From Ferruginibacter sp. (GTDB taxonomy: Bacteria; Bacteroidota; Bacteroidia; Chitinophagales; Chitinophagaceae), in contig JABFRP010000002.1 in assembly GCA_013141115.1 (NCBI GenBank), forward strand, positions 310,001 through 374,000: DNA of 64,000 bases, in the 5' to 3' direction. How positions within the stretch are numbered: position 1 is the stretch's first letter; each line of letters starts with the position of its first letter. The position numbers were made by a program, and so were the translations under genes. The notes under the pieces are model-generated. The model made no database searches, was not told the DNA's origin, and was given only the letters and a program-made list of their open reading frames with translations. Positions 9,257 through 19,300 of the stretch are shown here, one piece after another.

Positions 9257-11602
9257 ATGCAAAAAGAAGAACTACGCAAGCAACAAGCCTTAGAGTATCA
9301 TTCCAAAGGGCGGCCCGGTAAAATAGAGGTAGTACCTACCAAAGAAGCCAAAACACAAAGAGATCTTTCATTAGCCTATTCACCCGGCGTGGCAGTGCCC
9401 TGCATGGAAATTTTTGCTAATCCGGAGGATGTATATAAATACACCGCTAAAGGAAATTTGGTAGGCGTTATCAGCAATGGCACTGCAGTTTTAGGCTTGG
9501 GCAATATTGGGCCCGAAGCTGGTAAACCCGTGATGGAAGGAAAGGGTGTACTCTTTAAAATATTTGCTGATATTGATGTATTTGACATAGAGATCAACGA
9601 AACAGATCCGGAAAAGTTTGTACAAATAGTGCAGGCTTTAGAACCCACTTTTGGGGGCATTAATTTAGAAGATATTAAAGCACCCGAATGTTTTTATATT
9701 GAGCAGGAATTAAAAAAGCGCTGCAAAATCCCTATCATGCATGATGATCAGCATGGTACTGCAATAATTTCTTCTGCTGCGTTATTAAATGCGATAGAGC
9801 TGCAAAAAAAGAAGATAGGCAAAGTGCAGATAGTAGTGAATGGTGCCGGAGCTGCGGCAGTTTCCTGCATGCGCTTATATATTAGTTTGGGTGCCAGCAG
9901 AGAGAATATAAAAGTGTACGACAGTAAAGGATTGATACATGCAGGCCGTACCGACCTGGATGAAACCAAACAAGGATTTATTTCTACCTCCAAAGCATTA
10001 ACGCTTGCAGAAGGTATGAAAGAAGCCGATGTATTTATTGGTTTGAGTAAAGGCAATGTAGTTACACCCGAAATGGTAAAATCAATGGCTAAAAATCCGA
10101 TCATTTTTGCCATGGCCAACCCCGACCCGGAGATCACTTACGAAGCGGCTACTGCTGTACGTAAAGACCTGATAATGGCTACCGGAAGAAGTGATTATCC
10201 TAACCAGGTAAATAATGTATTGGGCTTCCCGTACATTTTCCGTGGGGCATTAGATGTAAGAGCTACCACTATTAACGAAGCCATGAAACTGGCTGCAGTA
10301 AAAGCTTTGGCAGAATTAACCAAAACGCCGGTGCCGGATATTGTAAATTTAGCGTACAACGAAAAAACAATTACGTTTGGCCCCGATTATATTATTCCCA
10401 AACCGGTTGACCCAAGATTGTTGGCCACTGTGGCACCCGCAGTAGCTAAAGCTGCAATGGAAAGTGGCGTGGCCAAAAACCCGATTACCGATTGGGAAGC
10501 ATACGAACTGCAACTGAACCAAAGATTAGGATTGGATAACCAGTTAAGCCGTGCCATTGGTAATAAAGCCAGGAAAGATCCGAAGAGAGTGGTATTTGCG
10601 GATGCGGAGAATTTAAAGATCATTAAAGTAGCACAGCTTGCGCAGGAAGAAGGCGTGGCCTACCCTATTTTATTAGGCGATAAAAACAGGATATTAAAAA
10701 TTGCTGCCGATAATGGCATCGACCTGGAAGGTATGCCCATCATTAACCCTAAAGATGATGAGAATGAAGAACTGCGTAAACAATATGGCGATTTATTATT
10801 TGCCAAACGCCAGCGCCGTGGTGTAAATAAATACGAGGCCTATAAAGCCATGAAAGATCGCAACTATTTTGGTTGTATGATGGTTGAAACCGGCGAAGCA
10901 GATTGTATGATCAGTGGCTTAAGCAGAAATTACCCTGATACCATAAAACCTGCATTACAGGTAATTGGTACCGAGGAAGGCGTTAAAAAAATTGCGGGCA
11001 TGTATATCATGTTCACCAAACGTGGTCCTTTGTTTTTAGCCGATACCACCATTAATTTTAATCCTACTGCCGAAGAACTGGCAGAGATTACTTTATTAGT
11101 AGCCAAAGAAGTAAGGGCATTTAATATTAAGCCACGTATTGCCATGCTCAGCTACTCCAACTTTGGCAGCAGCGAAGGTGAAGAAGCAAAATTAGTGCGC
11201 AGGGCCAGGGTTATTGTAAAACAGAGAGAACCTGATTTGGTTTGTGATGGTGAAGTACAGGGCATCATGGCTTTTAATAAAGAAATTTTAAAAGAAAATT
11301 ACCCTTTCTCCGAACTAGTGAATGGAGAAACCAATACCCTTGTTTTTCCTAACCTTGCTGCAGGTAATATTGCCTATAATTTATTGCAGGAAGTGGGTGG
11401 CGCAGATGCTATTGGCCCGGTTTTATTAGGTTTAAAAAAGCCGGTGCATGTATTGCAATTAGGCAGCTCCATCCGTTCTATTTTTAATATGGTATTAATT
11501 GCCGTGGTAGATGCACAAATGAAAAGCAAAACAGATACCAGGGAAGTAATTAAGCAAAGCAAGTGGTGGAAAAAGTTTAGAAAAACCAGTCACGAATTAT
11601 AA
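9257..11602 (+). CDS. maeB: NADP-dependent malic enzyme with phosphotransacetylase-like C-terminal domain
   Basis: 781 residues, the usual size of the MaeB hybrid type. Malic enzyme N-domain (about 15-150) with '[12 protein letters not shown]'. NAD(P)-binding domain (about 160-400) with '[17 protein letters not shown]' and '[12 protein letters not shown]'. A phosphate acetyl/butyryltransferase-like domain (about 430-770) follows. It oxidatively decarboxylates malate to pyruvate in the cytoplasm, giving NADPH. In E. coli MaeB the C-terminal domain is regulatory (acetyl-CoA response) rather than catalytic; whether that holds here is unknown. Single gene with its own upstream region. Confidence 0.92.
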   Translation: MQKEELRKQQALEYHSKGRPGKIEVVPTKEAKTQRDLSLAYSPGVAVPCMEIFANPEDVYKYTAKGNLVGVISNGTAVLGLGNIGPEAGKPVMEGKGVLFKIFADIDVFDIEINETDPEKFVQIVQALEPTFGGINLEDIKAPECFYIEQELKKRCKIPIMHDDQHGTAIISSAALLNAIELQKKKIGKVQIVVNGAGAAAVSCMRLYISLGASRENIKVYDSKGLIHAGRTDLDETKQGFISTSKALTLAEGMKEADVFIGLSKGNVVTPEMVKSMAKNPIIFAMANPDPEITYEAATAVRKDLIMATGRSDYPNQVNNVLGFPYIFRGALDVRATTINEAMKLAAVKALAELTKTPVPDIVNLAYNEKTITFGPDYIIPKPVDPRLLATVAPAVAKAAMESGVAKNPITDWEAYELQLNQRLGLDNQLSRAIGNKARKDPKRVVFADAENLKIIKVAQLAQEEGVAYPILLGDKNRILKIAADNGIDLEGMPIINPKDDENEELRKQYGDLLFAKRQRRGVNKYEAYKAMKDRNYFGCMMVETGEADCMISGLSRNYPDTIKPALQVIGTEEGVKKIAGMYIMFTKRGPLFLADTTINFNPTAEELAEITLLVAKEVRAFNIKPRIAMLSYSNFGSSEGEEAKLVRRARVIVKQREPDLVCDGEVQGIMAFNKEILKENYPFSELVNGETNTLVFPNLAAGNIAYNLLQEVGGADAIGPVLLGLKKPVHVLQLGSSIRSIFNMVLIAVVDAQMKSKTDTREVIKQSKWWKKFRKTSHEL

Positions 11603-11677
11603 TTTCTGATTTCGGATTTTAGATTTTAGATTTGCCGGCAAGACAGTTACTAACCGGGATTTGAAACCTAAAATCTC

Positions 11678-11696
11678 AAATCGCCAATCTAAAATC
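11678..11696 (+). repeat. 19-nt dispersed repeat just before a start codon (copy 2)
   Basis: Exact second copy of the 19-nt sequence at 4569-4587, here ending 2 nt before the mlaE ATG. The preceding 11605-11630 region carries a related inverted stretch (tcggattttagattttagat), so the spacer can fold into an imperfect hairpin. Confidence 0.6.
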
Positions 11697-11698
11697 AA

Positions 11699-12436
11699 AT
11701 GAGTTTTTTCACCCATTTCGGTCGCTACCTTTTAATGCTGAAAGGCATGTTTACCAAACCGGAAAACATGCGCATGTACTGGAAAGAATTTATGCATCAG
11801 TGTGTTGAAATTGGCATTGGTGCTTTAGGCATTGTAGTCATCATTTCTTTTTTTATGGGTGCGGTAAGTGCAGTGCAAACTGCCTACCAGTTGGTAAGCC
11901 CCATCATTCCAAAATCTACCATTGCACAAATTGTACGGGATACCGTTATACTGGAGTTTGCCCCTACATTAGTTTGTATTGTACTGGCTGGTGTAATTGG
12001 TAGTAAAATAGCCAGCGAGCTGGGCAATATGAGGGTAAGCGAACAAATTGATGCGCTGGAAATAATGGGCATCAATACCAAAGCCTATTTAATATTGCCT
12101 AAAATTGTGGCAGCCTTAATCACCATTCCTTTACTGGTTATTTTATCTATGGCATTGGGTATTTGGGGTGGCCGTATTGCCGGCACGGCATCGGGTATAC
12201 TTTCTGCGGATACATTCGACAGGGGATTGATAGAAAACTTTATGCCTTTTAATGTGCGGTTTGCCATGTATAAGGCCATCACTTTTGCATTTATCATCAG
12301 CAGCATTCCTGCTTTTTATGGTTATTTTGTAAAAGGTGGCGCATTGGAAATTGGCCGCAGCAGTACTAAAAGTGTAGTGGTAAGTTGTGTAATGATATTA
12401 TTTGCGGATTATTTGTTGGCGGCGATATTTTTATAA
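11699..12436 (+). CDS. mlaE: MlaE-family lipid ABC transporter permease
   Basis: 245 residues, five or six hydrophobic segments, with the family-defining loop 'SEQIDALEIMGINTKAYLILPKIVA' near the middle. MlaE is the inner-membrane permease of the Mla/Mce phospholipid transport ABC system that maintains outer-membrane lipid asymmetry. Its ATPase partner mlaF is 480 bp downstream, separated by an inserted GxxExxY element; normally the two genes are nearly adjacent. No mlaD/MCE gene is visible next to them. Confidence 0.9.
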   Translation: MSFFTHFGRYLLMLKGMFTKPENMRMYWKEFMHQCVEIGIGALGIVVIISFFMGAVSAVQTAYQLVSPIIPKSTIAQIVRDTVILEFAPTLVCIVLAGVIGSKIASELGNMRVSEQIDALEIMGINTKAYLILPKIVAALITIPLLVILSMALGIWGGRIAGTASGILSADTFDRGLIENFMPFNVRFAMYKAITFAFIISSIPAFYGYFVKGGALEIGRSSTKSVVVSCVMILFADYLLAAIFL

Positions 12437-12453
12437 GTTGGCCTCAAAATTCT

Positions 12454-12900
12454 ATTACACTAATTATAGCGAATTACACGAATTAAATTCATATGCATGT
12501 CTGAACTGTTTTTTAAAGAAGAGTCTTATAAAACAATAGGCATCTGCATGAAAATCCATACTGTACTTGGTTTAGGTTTAAAAGAGATCAATTATAAAGA
12601 TGCCATGGAAATGGATTTTGCTGAAGAAAATATCAATTACGAGAGAGAAAAGCGGTATGTAGTAAAATATAAAGAGAAAGTTTTAAGAAACCCTTATGTA
12701 GCAGACTTTATTATTGATAATGCTATTATTGCAGAGGTTAAATCAGTTCCTGCAATATTGGATACTCACAAAGCTCAGGCATTAAGTTATCTTGCTGTAT
12801 CTAATTTAAAACTTGCATTACTAATAAATTTTGGTGAAAGGTCTTTAACCTATAAACGTATTGTTTTATAATTGGTGTAATTCGCTATAATTAGTGTAAT
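12454..12900. mobile_element. Candidate GxxExxY element: 26-bp perfect inverted repeats flanking one gene
   Basis: Arms at 12454-12479 (starting attacactaattatagcgaa) and 12875-12900 are exact reverse complements over 26 bp and enclose only the 124-aa GxxExxY gene. Right arm ends 17 bp before mlaF; left arm begins 17 bp after mlaE. The layout looks like a one-gene insertion in the mlaE-mlaF operon. Mobility is inferred; no transposase is present. Confidence 0.6.
12497..12871 (+). CDS. GxxExxY protein (PDDEXK_3-like)
   Basis: 124 residues of the GxxExxY family, named for the motif seen here as 'GLKEINY' (27-33). The later 'VADFIIDNAIIAEVKSV' gives the D...ExK layout of PD-(D/E)xK nucleases, and the ending 'LALLINFGERSLTYKRIVL' is typical. 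Nuclease activity is predicted from fold only and the role is unknown; the family is known for variable copy number and odd insertion sites. The gene is exactly enclosed by a perfect 26-bp inverted repeat and sits between mlaE and mlaF. Confidence 0.85.
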   Translation: MSELFFKEESYKTIGICMKIHTVLGLGLKEINYKDAMEMDFAEENINYEREKRYVVKYKEKVLRNPYVADFIIDNAIIAEVKSVPAILDTHKAQALSYLAVSNLKLALLINFGERSLTYKRIVL

Positions 12901-12916
12901 TAAAAAAACATCTGGC

Positions 12917-13726
12917 ATGATCGAATTTAAAAACATAAAAAAATCTTTCGACGATAAAGTTGTATTGAACGATGTTAGCCATGTAATGGAAACCGGTAAA
13001 TGCAATCTTATTATTGGCACCAGCGGCAGTGGCAAAACGGTATTGCAAAAATGCCTGGTAGGTTTATTTGAACCCGATACCGGCGAAATTACTTACGACG
13101 GACAAAGCTTTACCGATATGAACAGCGATGCCCGTAAAGAACTGCGCCAGCAAATTGGCATGCTGTTCCAGGGATCGGCATTGTTTGATAGTATGACGGT
13201 GGAGCAGAACATTATGTTTCCGTTAGACATGTTTACCCAAAAACATTTTGATGAAAAGCTGCAAAGGGTAAATGAAGTTTTAGCAAGAGTTAATCTTAAA
13301 GAGGTAAATAAAAAATACCCGGCCGAACTAAGTGGCGGTATGAAAAAACGTGTGGGTATTGCCCGGGCCATTGTGCTTAATCCCAAATATTTGTTCTGCG
13401 ATGAACCCAACTCCGGCCTCGATCCTCAAACCAGTATGGTAATTGATAAACTCATCATGGACATTACCCGTGAGTTTAACATGACCACCGTTATTAATAC
13501 CCACGACATGAACAGTGTAATGGAAATTGGCGAAAATATTTTATACATGTACCAGGGGCAAAAGGAATGGAGCGGCACCAACAAAGAAATTATTTTTAGC
13601 AAGAACGAACGCCTGAACAGCTTTATTTTTGCCAGCGAATTTTTACAGGACGCTAAAGACATGCGTATGCTGGAAGCGAAAGGAAAAATTAGTGATGACA
13701 GGAATATGGATGAGTTGATGAAGTGA
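12917..13726 (+). CDS. mlaF: MlaF-family ABC transporter ATP-binding protein
   Basis: 269 residues. Walker A 'GTSGSGKT' (34-41), signature 'LSGGMKKRVGIARAI', Walker B 'YLFCDEPNSGLDP', and the switch His in 'VINTHDMNSV'. MlaF powers phospholipid movement by the MlaE permease at the inner membrane. The MKKR signature variant is characteristic of the Mla/Mce ATPases. The start ATG at 12917 lies 17 bp after the right arm of the GxxExxY element, so any mlaE-mlaF co-transcription must now pass through that insert. Confidence 0.92.
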   Translation: MIEFKNIKKSFDDKVVLNDVSHVMETGKCNLIIGTSGSGKTVLQKCLVGLFEPDTGEITYDGQSFTDMNSDARKELRQQIGMLFQGSALFDSMTVEQNIMFPLDMFTQKHFDEKLQRVNEVLARVNLKEVNKKYPAELSGGMKKRVGIARAIVLNPKYLFCDEPNSGLDPQTSMVIDKLIMDITREFNMTTVINTHDMNSVMEIGENILYMYQGQKEWSGTNKEIIFSKNERLNSFIFASEFLQDAKDMRMLEAKGKISDDRNMDELMK

Positions 13727-13755
13727 AAAACAGATAACTACAACTTTAAATTCAT

Positions 13756-14400
13756 TTAGGTAATTCTAACTTCTTCAAAATATTCAGCAATTACATACGC
13801 TTGCATAAAATTTTGATCGTCAGGCCATATATCTGGCGTACTAAAGAAAAGAACATAGTAGTCTATTCGTTTTTTTTCAACTTCATTTATCTCATATTTA
13901 ATGCCGTGTTTGTCGAATACTTCAAAGCAGCTTTTTTGCAGCCTGTTGGGGATTTTTAATTGATTTTCTCTTTGCGTTTTTAATGTCTCTGGCAAACTTG
14001 AATATAATCTATGAAAATCTATCCAATCCCCACATATACTTTTGTGAGCAATATACAAATCCCCCATAAACTCTGGTATGTTTTCGCACGTTCCCTTAAC
14101 TGAATAATAAGAAGAATCATCATCATCCCATAAAACCGGATGATCCTTAAGCAGCTTTATTTGGGTGTGTGGAATTTTTGGATGCTCAATTCCTTTACTA
14201 CCCCAAGTTCCTTTACAACTTATTTCCCAAGTCTGGGTTTCAGTACGTTCCCCATAGTCAAACTCTATAAAAATTTCAAGCCTTATTTTCAATTCAGTAT
14301 TTTCCCAAGGTGTAAATAATACTTCGAGAATTTTTATCCCTCCACCTTTAAGATATCCTTCCGAACTTGTAATTGTCTGAATTTGATCTAACATCAACAC
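13756..14400 (-). CDS. Hypothetical protein
   Basis: 214 residues, family not recognised. No signal peptide or membrane segment. Rich in aromatic and acidic residues ('ILEVLFTPWENTELKIRLEI', 'WDDDDSSYYSV'), with alternating strands predicted in the first half, suggesting a small soluble globular protein. It is convergent with mlaF (30 bp between stop codons) and isolated on its own strand. The start could be the first or third codon ('MLM'). Confidence 0.55.
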   Translation of the reverse strand: MLMLDQIQTITSSEGYLKGGGIKILEVLFTPWENTELKIRLEIFIEFDYGERTETQTWEISCKGTWGSKGIEHPKIPHTQIKLLKDHPVLWDDDDSSYYSVKGTCENIPEFMGDLYIAHKSICGDWIDFHRLYSSLPETLKTQRENQLKIPNRLQKSCFEVFDKHGIKYEINEVEKKRIDYYVLFFSTPDIWPDDQNFMQAYVIAEYFEEVRIT

Positions 14401-14574
14401 AATTTTAATTTTAATGATTCGCTTTCAAATATACTTAAGTTATATACACTATTCTCCGCTTCAATAAACGCCCAATCAGCGATATGTCATTGAACGGAGC
14501 GTCGCCACTGCAGCTCCATCAAAGCCCAAAAGCCCGCCCCCAAAATATCCCTTTCTTTAATAACCCGTCTGCCC

Positions 14575-14582
14575 TATCTTTG
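14575..14582 (+). promoter_or_regulatory. Candidate -7 promoter box upstream of sucD
   Basis: TATCTTTG matches the Bacteroidota -7 consensus TAnnTTTG, 36 bp before the sucD ATG. No clear TTG -33 element at the usual distance, so only the -7 box is called. Confidence 0.5.
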
Positions 14583-14618
14583 CGCCACATTTTTAACTAA
14601 TTAATTCTTATTTTAACC

Positions 14619-15494
14619 ATGTCAGTTCTTGTTAATAAAAGTTCTAAAATAATTGTACAGGGTTTTACCGGTACCGAAGGCACTTTTCATGCCACACAAA
14701 TGATTGAATACGGCACCAACTTAGTAGGTGGCGTTACGCCGGGTAAAGGTGGCAGCACACATTTGGATAAGCCGGTATTTAATACTGTGGCCGATGCCGT
14801 TAAAACTACAGGCGCTGATGTGAGCATTATATTTGTACCACCGGCTTTTGCAGCCGATGCCATTTTAGAAGCTGCAGATGCAGGTATTGCTTTGGTGGTT
14901 TGTATCACAGAAGGTATCCCGGTACAGGATATGGTGAAAGTGAAGAATTTTTTACAAGGCAAAAACACCCGTTTAATTGGGCCTAACTGCCCCGGCGTAA
15001 TTACTGCCGATGAATGTAAAGTGGGTATTATGCCCGGCTTTATCTTTAAAAAAGGAAGAATTGGTATCGTATCTAAATCGGGTACATTAACCTACGAAGC
15101 GGCTGACCAGGTAGCTAAAGCAGGTTTGGGTATCAGCACAGCTATTGGTATTGGTGGCGACCCTATAATTGGTACTACCACTAAAGAAGCAGTAGAATTA
15201 TTTATGAACGATCCTGAAACCGATGCCATTGTTATGATTGGTGAAATTGGCGGAGGTATGGAAGCAGAAGCTGCACACTATATAAAAAGTACAGGCAATA
15301 AAAAACCAGTAGTTGGTTTTATTGCTGGTCAAACAGCGCCTCCGGGCCGCCGTATGGGGCACGCCGGTGCAATTGTTGGAGGCGAAGATGATACCGCTGC
15401 AGCAAAAATGAAGATTATGGCAGCATGTGGTATTCTTGTGGCAGCAAGCCCTGCAGATATTGGTAAAACAATGGCTGAGGCATTAAAAAAATAA
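14619..15494 (+). CDS. sucD: Succinyl-CoA ligase (ADP-forming) alpha subunit
   Basis: 291 residues, full length. CoA-binding Rossmann domain at the N-terminus ('[22 protein letters not shown]') and ligase domain with the phosphorylated His248 in '[12 protein letters not shown]'; '[11 protein letters not shown]' is also diagnostic. It works in the TCA cycle with the beta subunit SucC, interconverting succinyl-CoA and succinate with ATP formation. sucC is not adjacent, as is common in Bacteroidota. The same succinyl-CoA pool would feed the ALAS encoded at 50.3 kb. Followed by a bidirectional terminator. Confidence 0.95.
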   Translation: MSVLVNKSSKIIVQGFTGTEGTFHATQMIEYGTNLVGGVTPGKGGSTHLDKPVFNTVADAVKTTGADVSIIFVPPAFAADAILEAADAGIALVVCITEGIPVQDMVKVKNFLQGKNTRLIGPNCPGVITADECKVGIMPGFIFKKGRIGIVSKSGTLTYEAADQVAKAGLGISTAIGIGGDPIIGTTTKEAVELFMNDPETDAIVMIGEIGGGMEAEAAHYIKSTGNKKPVVGFIAGQTAPPGRRMGHAGAIVGGEDDTAAAKMKIMAACGILVAASPADIGKTMAEALKK

Positions 15495-15546
15495 TCACAC
15501 CTCTTTTGTAAGGCTGAATTTATCAAAGCCTTGTCGAAATCATAAA

Positions 15547-15576
15547 ACAAAAGCCCCAAAATCATGGGGCTTTTGT
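15547..15576. terminator. Bidirectional intrinsic terminator after sucD
   Basis: Stem acaaaagcccc / ggggcttttgt (11 bp, perfect) with an 8-nt loop, then TTTAT on the plus side and A-rich flank on the other. It separates sucD from the convergent gene at 15601. Confidence 0.9.
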
Positions 15577-15600
15577 TTATATATAGAATCCAAAGGAGTA

Positions 15601-16104
15601 TTAGAAACGCCTGTCATCACGATCATCATCTCTTCTTCTATCGTCATCCCATCTTTTATCATCACGGCCGTAACCATTACCATTGTTGTTAAACAATTTC
15701 TTTTCGGTAATATTTACCTGTCCGTAATTATTGATGTTTAACGACGTTTCCATTCCTGGCTTAAAAAACAGCACTGAATTAAATACTGCTCTTTGTTTTT
15801 GTTTGCCAAAGAAACCGCCTCTGCTTTCGTACACCGTAACCGTATGACGGCCCGGAGCCATTGCACCAACCATAATACTGTTATCACGTCTTGTGTTGCG
15901 GTTATTATCGTTTAACTGGTACTGTACGTTATCTACCATCACCGTAAAACGCTTTTCGGTAAAGGCCTTAATTACTAAAGCACTGCTTTTATAATTGTTG
16001 TTACGGTTATCGTACTTTGGTCCTCTGTCGTTACCGCCTTGCCATTGTGCAAACCCCGAAGTGATAATTCCCATCAGGGATAAAAGTGTAAAAATTTTTT
16101 TCAT
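15601..16104 (-). CDS. Secreted hypothetical protein with charged Arg/Asp tail
   Basis: The ORF track starts at 16134, but the ATG at 16104 gives a clean signal peptide ('MKKIFTLLSLMGIITSGFAQ') and is preferred, making 167 residues. The mature part (about 40-135) looks like the small beta domain often found at the start of DUF4476-type Bacteroidota proteins ('RHTVTVYESRGG'). The last 25 residues are almost only R, D and G ('DDDRRRDDDRDDRRF'), a low-complexity tail of unknown purpose. Function unknown; periplasmic or secreted. Confidence 0.65.
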   Translation of the reverse strand: MKKIFTLLSLMGIITSGFAQWQGGNDRGPKYDNRNNNYKSSALVIKAFTEKRFTVMVDNVQYQLNDNNRNTRRDNSIMVGAMAPGRHTVTVYESRGGFFGKQKQRAVFNSVLFFKPGMETSLNINNYGQVNITEKKLFNNNGNGYGRDDKRWDDDRRRDDDRDDRRF

Positions 16105-16146
16105 TGTAATAAATTTTAAAAGTGAAAAATACAATCGCAGTTTAAT

Positions 16147-16165
16147 CCTGAGCGTAGTCGAAGGG
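16147..16165. repeat. Dispersed 'cctgagcgtagtcgaaggg' repeat
   Basis: The 19-nt motif here recurs with one change inside the macroglobulin gene (19239 onward, cctgagcggagtcgaaggg) and again as gtcgagcgtagtcgag at 19272. It is a short dispersed repeat of the intergenic type. Confidence 0.6.
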
Positions 16166-16362
16166 TTACTGCTTACCGGTAATTATCCAAACGCTGTGCC
16201 ATCGTGCCAGAAAACACACTTAATAAAACGTTAAAGAAAAATACCGCCTTGCTATTATGCAATAAGTACTACTTGTACATCTGATTACTGTTGCAGTAAC
16301 TTTATTATTGTTACGCAACCGCTCAGTAACAAATTGTATCTTGTAATTAAAATAAGTTCCTT

Positions 16363-19300
16363 ATGTTTTTAAAGAGAATTTTACTGGTATTATTTACCTG
16401 TTTAGCATTTACCACCATGGCACAAACAACAAACAACTATTTACCCAACTGGAAAAAAGCAGAAGCCTTTGAAAAGAAAGGCTTAACCAAATCGGCATTG
16501 GCAGAAGTAATGGTAATATATAATCTTGCCATAAAAGAAAATAACGATGCACAGCAAATAAAAAGTTGCATGTATCAAATTAAATACCGCAACATGGTAG
16601 AAGAAGACAGCCATGAGAACAATATTTTTTTTGTAGATACTTTAATTGCAAAAGCAAAAGCACCTGCAAAAAACATTTTACAAAGTATGCAGGCCGAAAT
16701 GTTTTGGCAGTATTTACAAAACAACCGCTGGAAATTTTACGACCGCACCAAACTAAAAGAAGAAAAAAGTAAAGACATTACCACCTGGAGTATTGATAAG
16801 GTACACAACGTAATTGGTAAATTGTATAAAGCATCTTTACAAAATGATGCTGTTTTAAAAACCAGCAAGCTGGATGCTTTTGCTCCCATAATAATTAAAG
16901 GAGAAAACACCCGCCAGTTAAGGCCAACACTGTACGATTTTTTAGCTCACCGTGCTTTGGCCTATTTTGTAACTGATGAAAACCAGTTGACCAAACCGGC
17001 TTATGAATTTAAAATAAATGATAGTAAAGCATTTGCGCCAGTAAATGAATTTGTGAACGCTTCTTTTAAAACAAAAGATACCGCATCATTACAGCACAAA
17101 GCCATTTTGTTATTACAAGACATTTTAAAATTTCATATTGCAGATGCAAAGCCAGATGCATTAATTGATGCCGATTTAATACGACTGACTTTTATAAATC
17201 AATATGCAGTAGTTGAAGGCAAAGAAAAATTACACGAAGCAACATTAAAAGCTATTGAAGATAAATATGCTGACAATGCAGCCGCAGCACAAGCCAGCTA
17301 TTTAAGGGCACAAATTTATTATACCCGTGGTCAGCAGTTTGCAGCCAATACTCAAACAGAGCACCAATACGAAATAAAAAGAGCCAGGGAATTATGCGAA
17401 GCGGTAGCAAAGAAATTTCCTAAAAGCGAAGGCGGCATTAATTGCCAGAATTTGATCGGTAATATTCTGCAGCCAACGTTAAATATTGAAACAGAAAAAG
17501 TAAATACCATTAATGATCCCTTCCGCACATTGGTGAATTATAAGAATGTACCTAAAGTGTATTTCCGCATTATTAGAACCAGCAGGGAAGAAATAAAAAA
17601 GATCGATCGCAGAGATTACGATAAAATATGGAAGGATTATGTGGCCATGAAGTCTGTTAAAACCTGGAGTATTGCTTTACCCGATCCGCAAGATCACCAG
17701 CAGCATGCCACAGAAATAAAAGTAGATGGTTTAGGCACTGGTGTATATTTTATCCTGGCAAGTTTGGATGAAAAATTTTCTTTAGATCAAAATATTTTAG
17801 CCAAACAAACTATTTATGTAAGCAATATCAGCTACATACATAATAATAGCAACGAGTATTATGTATTGCATCGTGATAACGGGCTACCATTGCCCAACAC
17901 ACAAGTACAGGTATGGGATACCAAATACAATTACGAAACGGGTAATAACAACGAAATAAAAGCAGAAAAATATACCACCGATAAAAACGGTATGTTTAAA
18001 ATGAAAGACAGTAAAGACTACCGCAACATTTTACTGCAGTTAAAAAAAGATACTGACGAATTGTTTATGGATGATAATGAAGGCTACAATACTTACAACA
18101 GCGTTGAACCAACCGAAACCAAACCTCAATCATTTTTATTTACCGACCGCAGCATTTACCGCCCCGGACAAACCTTGTATTTTAAAGGCATTGTAATAAA
18201 GAAAAACAACGGTACTAAACAAACAGCAGTATTACCCAACTACAAAACAAAGATTATTTTACGTAATGCCAATTATCAAAAAGCGGCAGAGCTTACAGTA
18301 ACTACCAATGAATATGGCAGCTACAAAGGTTCGTTTAAATTACCCGAGGGTGTATTGAACGGCAACTTCAGTTTATTTGATAGTGCAACCAATGCACAGC
18401 AAAATTTTAGTGTAGAAGAATACAAGCGCCCTAAATTTTTTACCGAAATAGAAAAACCAAAAGGCACTTACCGCTTAAACGACAGCATAAAAATTACCGG
18501 AACCGCTAAAGCGTATGCTGGTAATAATATTGATGGTGCTAAAGTAAAATACCGTGTGCTGCGTAAAGTGCAATATCCTATCTGGTGGGATTGGGGATAT
18601 TTTAAACGTGGCGGTTTTGGCCGCAACGAACAAACAGAAATTACCAATGGTGAAGCAGTGACGGATGCAAAAGGCGAATTCAACATAACTTTTAAAGCGT
18701 TGCCCGATGAAAGCGTGGACAAAAAAAGCCAGCCCATATTTTATTACGAAGTAAGTGCCGATGTTACCGACATTAATGGCGAAACAAGAAGCGGCACTAC
18801 TTCTGTTGCTGTAGCCTACCAAATGCTGCAACTGAATATTGATATGCCGGAAAAAATTATTGCAGATAGTTTAAAACAATTAACTATCCGCAGCACCAAC
18901 CTGAATGATATTTTTGAAAAGGCAAACGTAAATGTCACCATCATCAAAGTAAAATCTCCCACAAAAATTTACAGGGAGCGTTATTGGGATATGCCCGACC
19001 AGTTTACGATGAGCAAAAATGAATACAGCAGCTTCTTTCCTTATGATGTGTATAAAGACGAAGACCAGATGAGCAAATGGCCACTGGGTGATAAGGCGTT
19101 GGATAAAACAGACAGTACTAAAGAACAGGGGAATTGGGAATTGGGAATTAGGAATTGGGATGCAGGCTGGTATAAAATTATTGCTACCACAAAAGATAAG
19201 TATGGAGAAGAAGTGAAGGCAGAAAAGTATATCCAGGTCCTGAGCGGAGTCGAAGGGTCATTGGGCAAGGGGTCGAGCGTAGTCGAGAACCCGGTAAATA

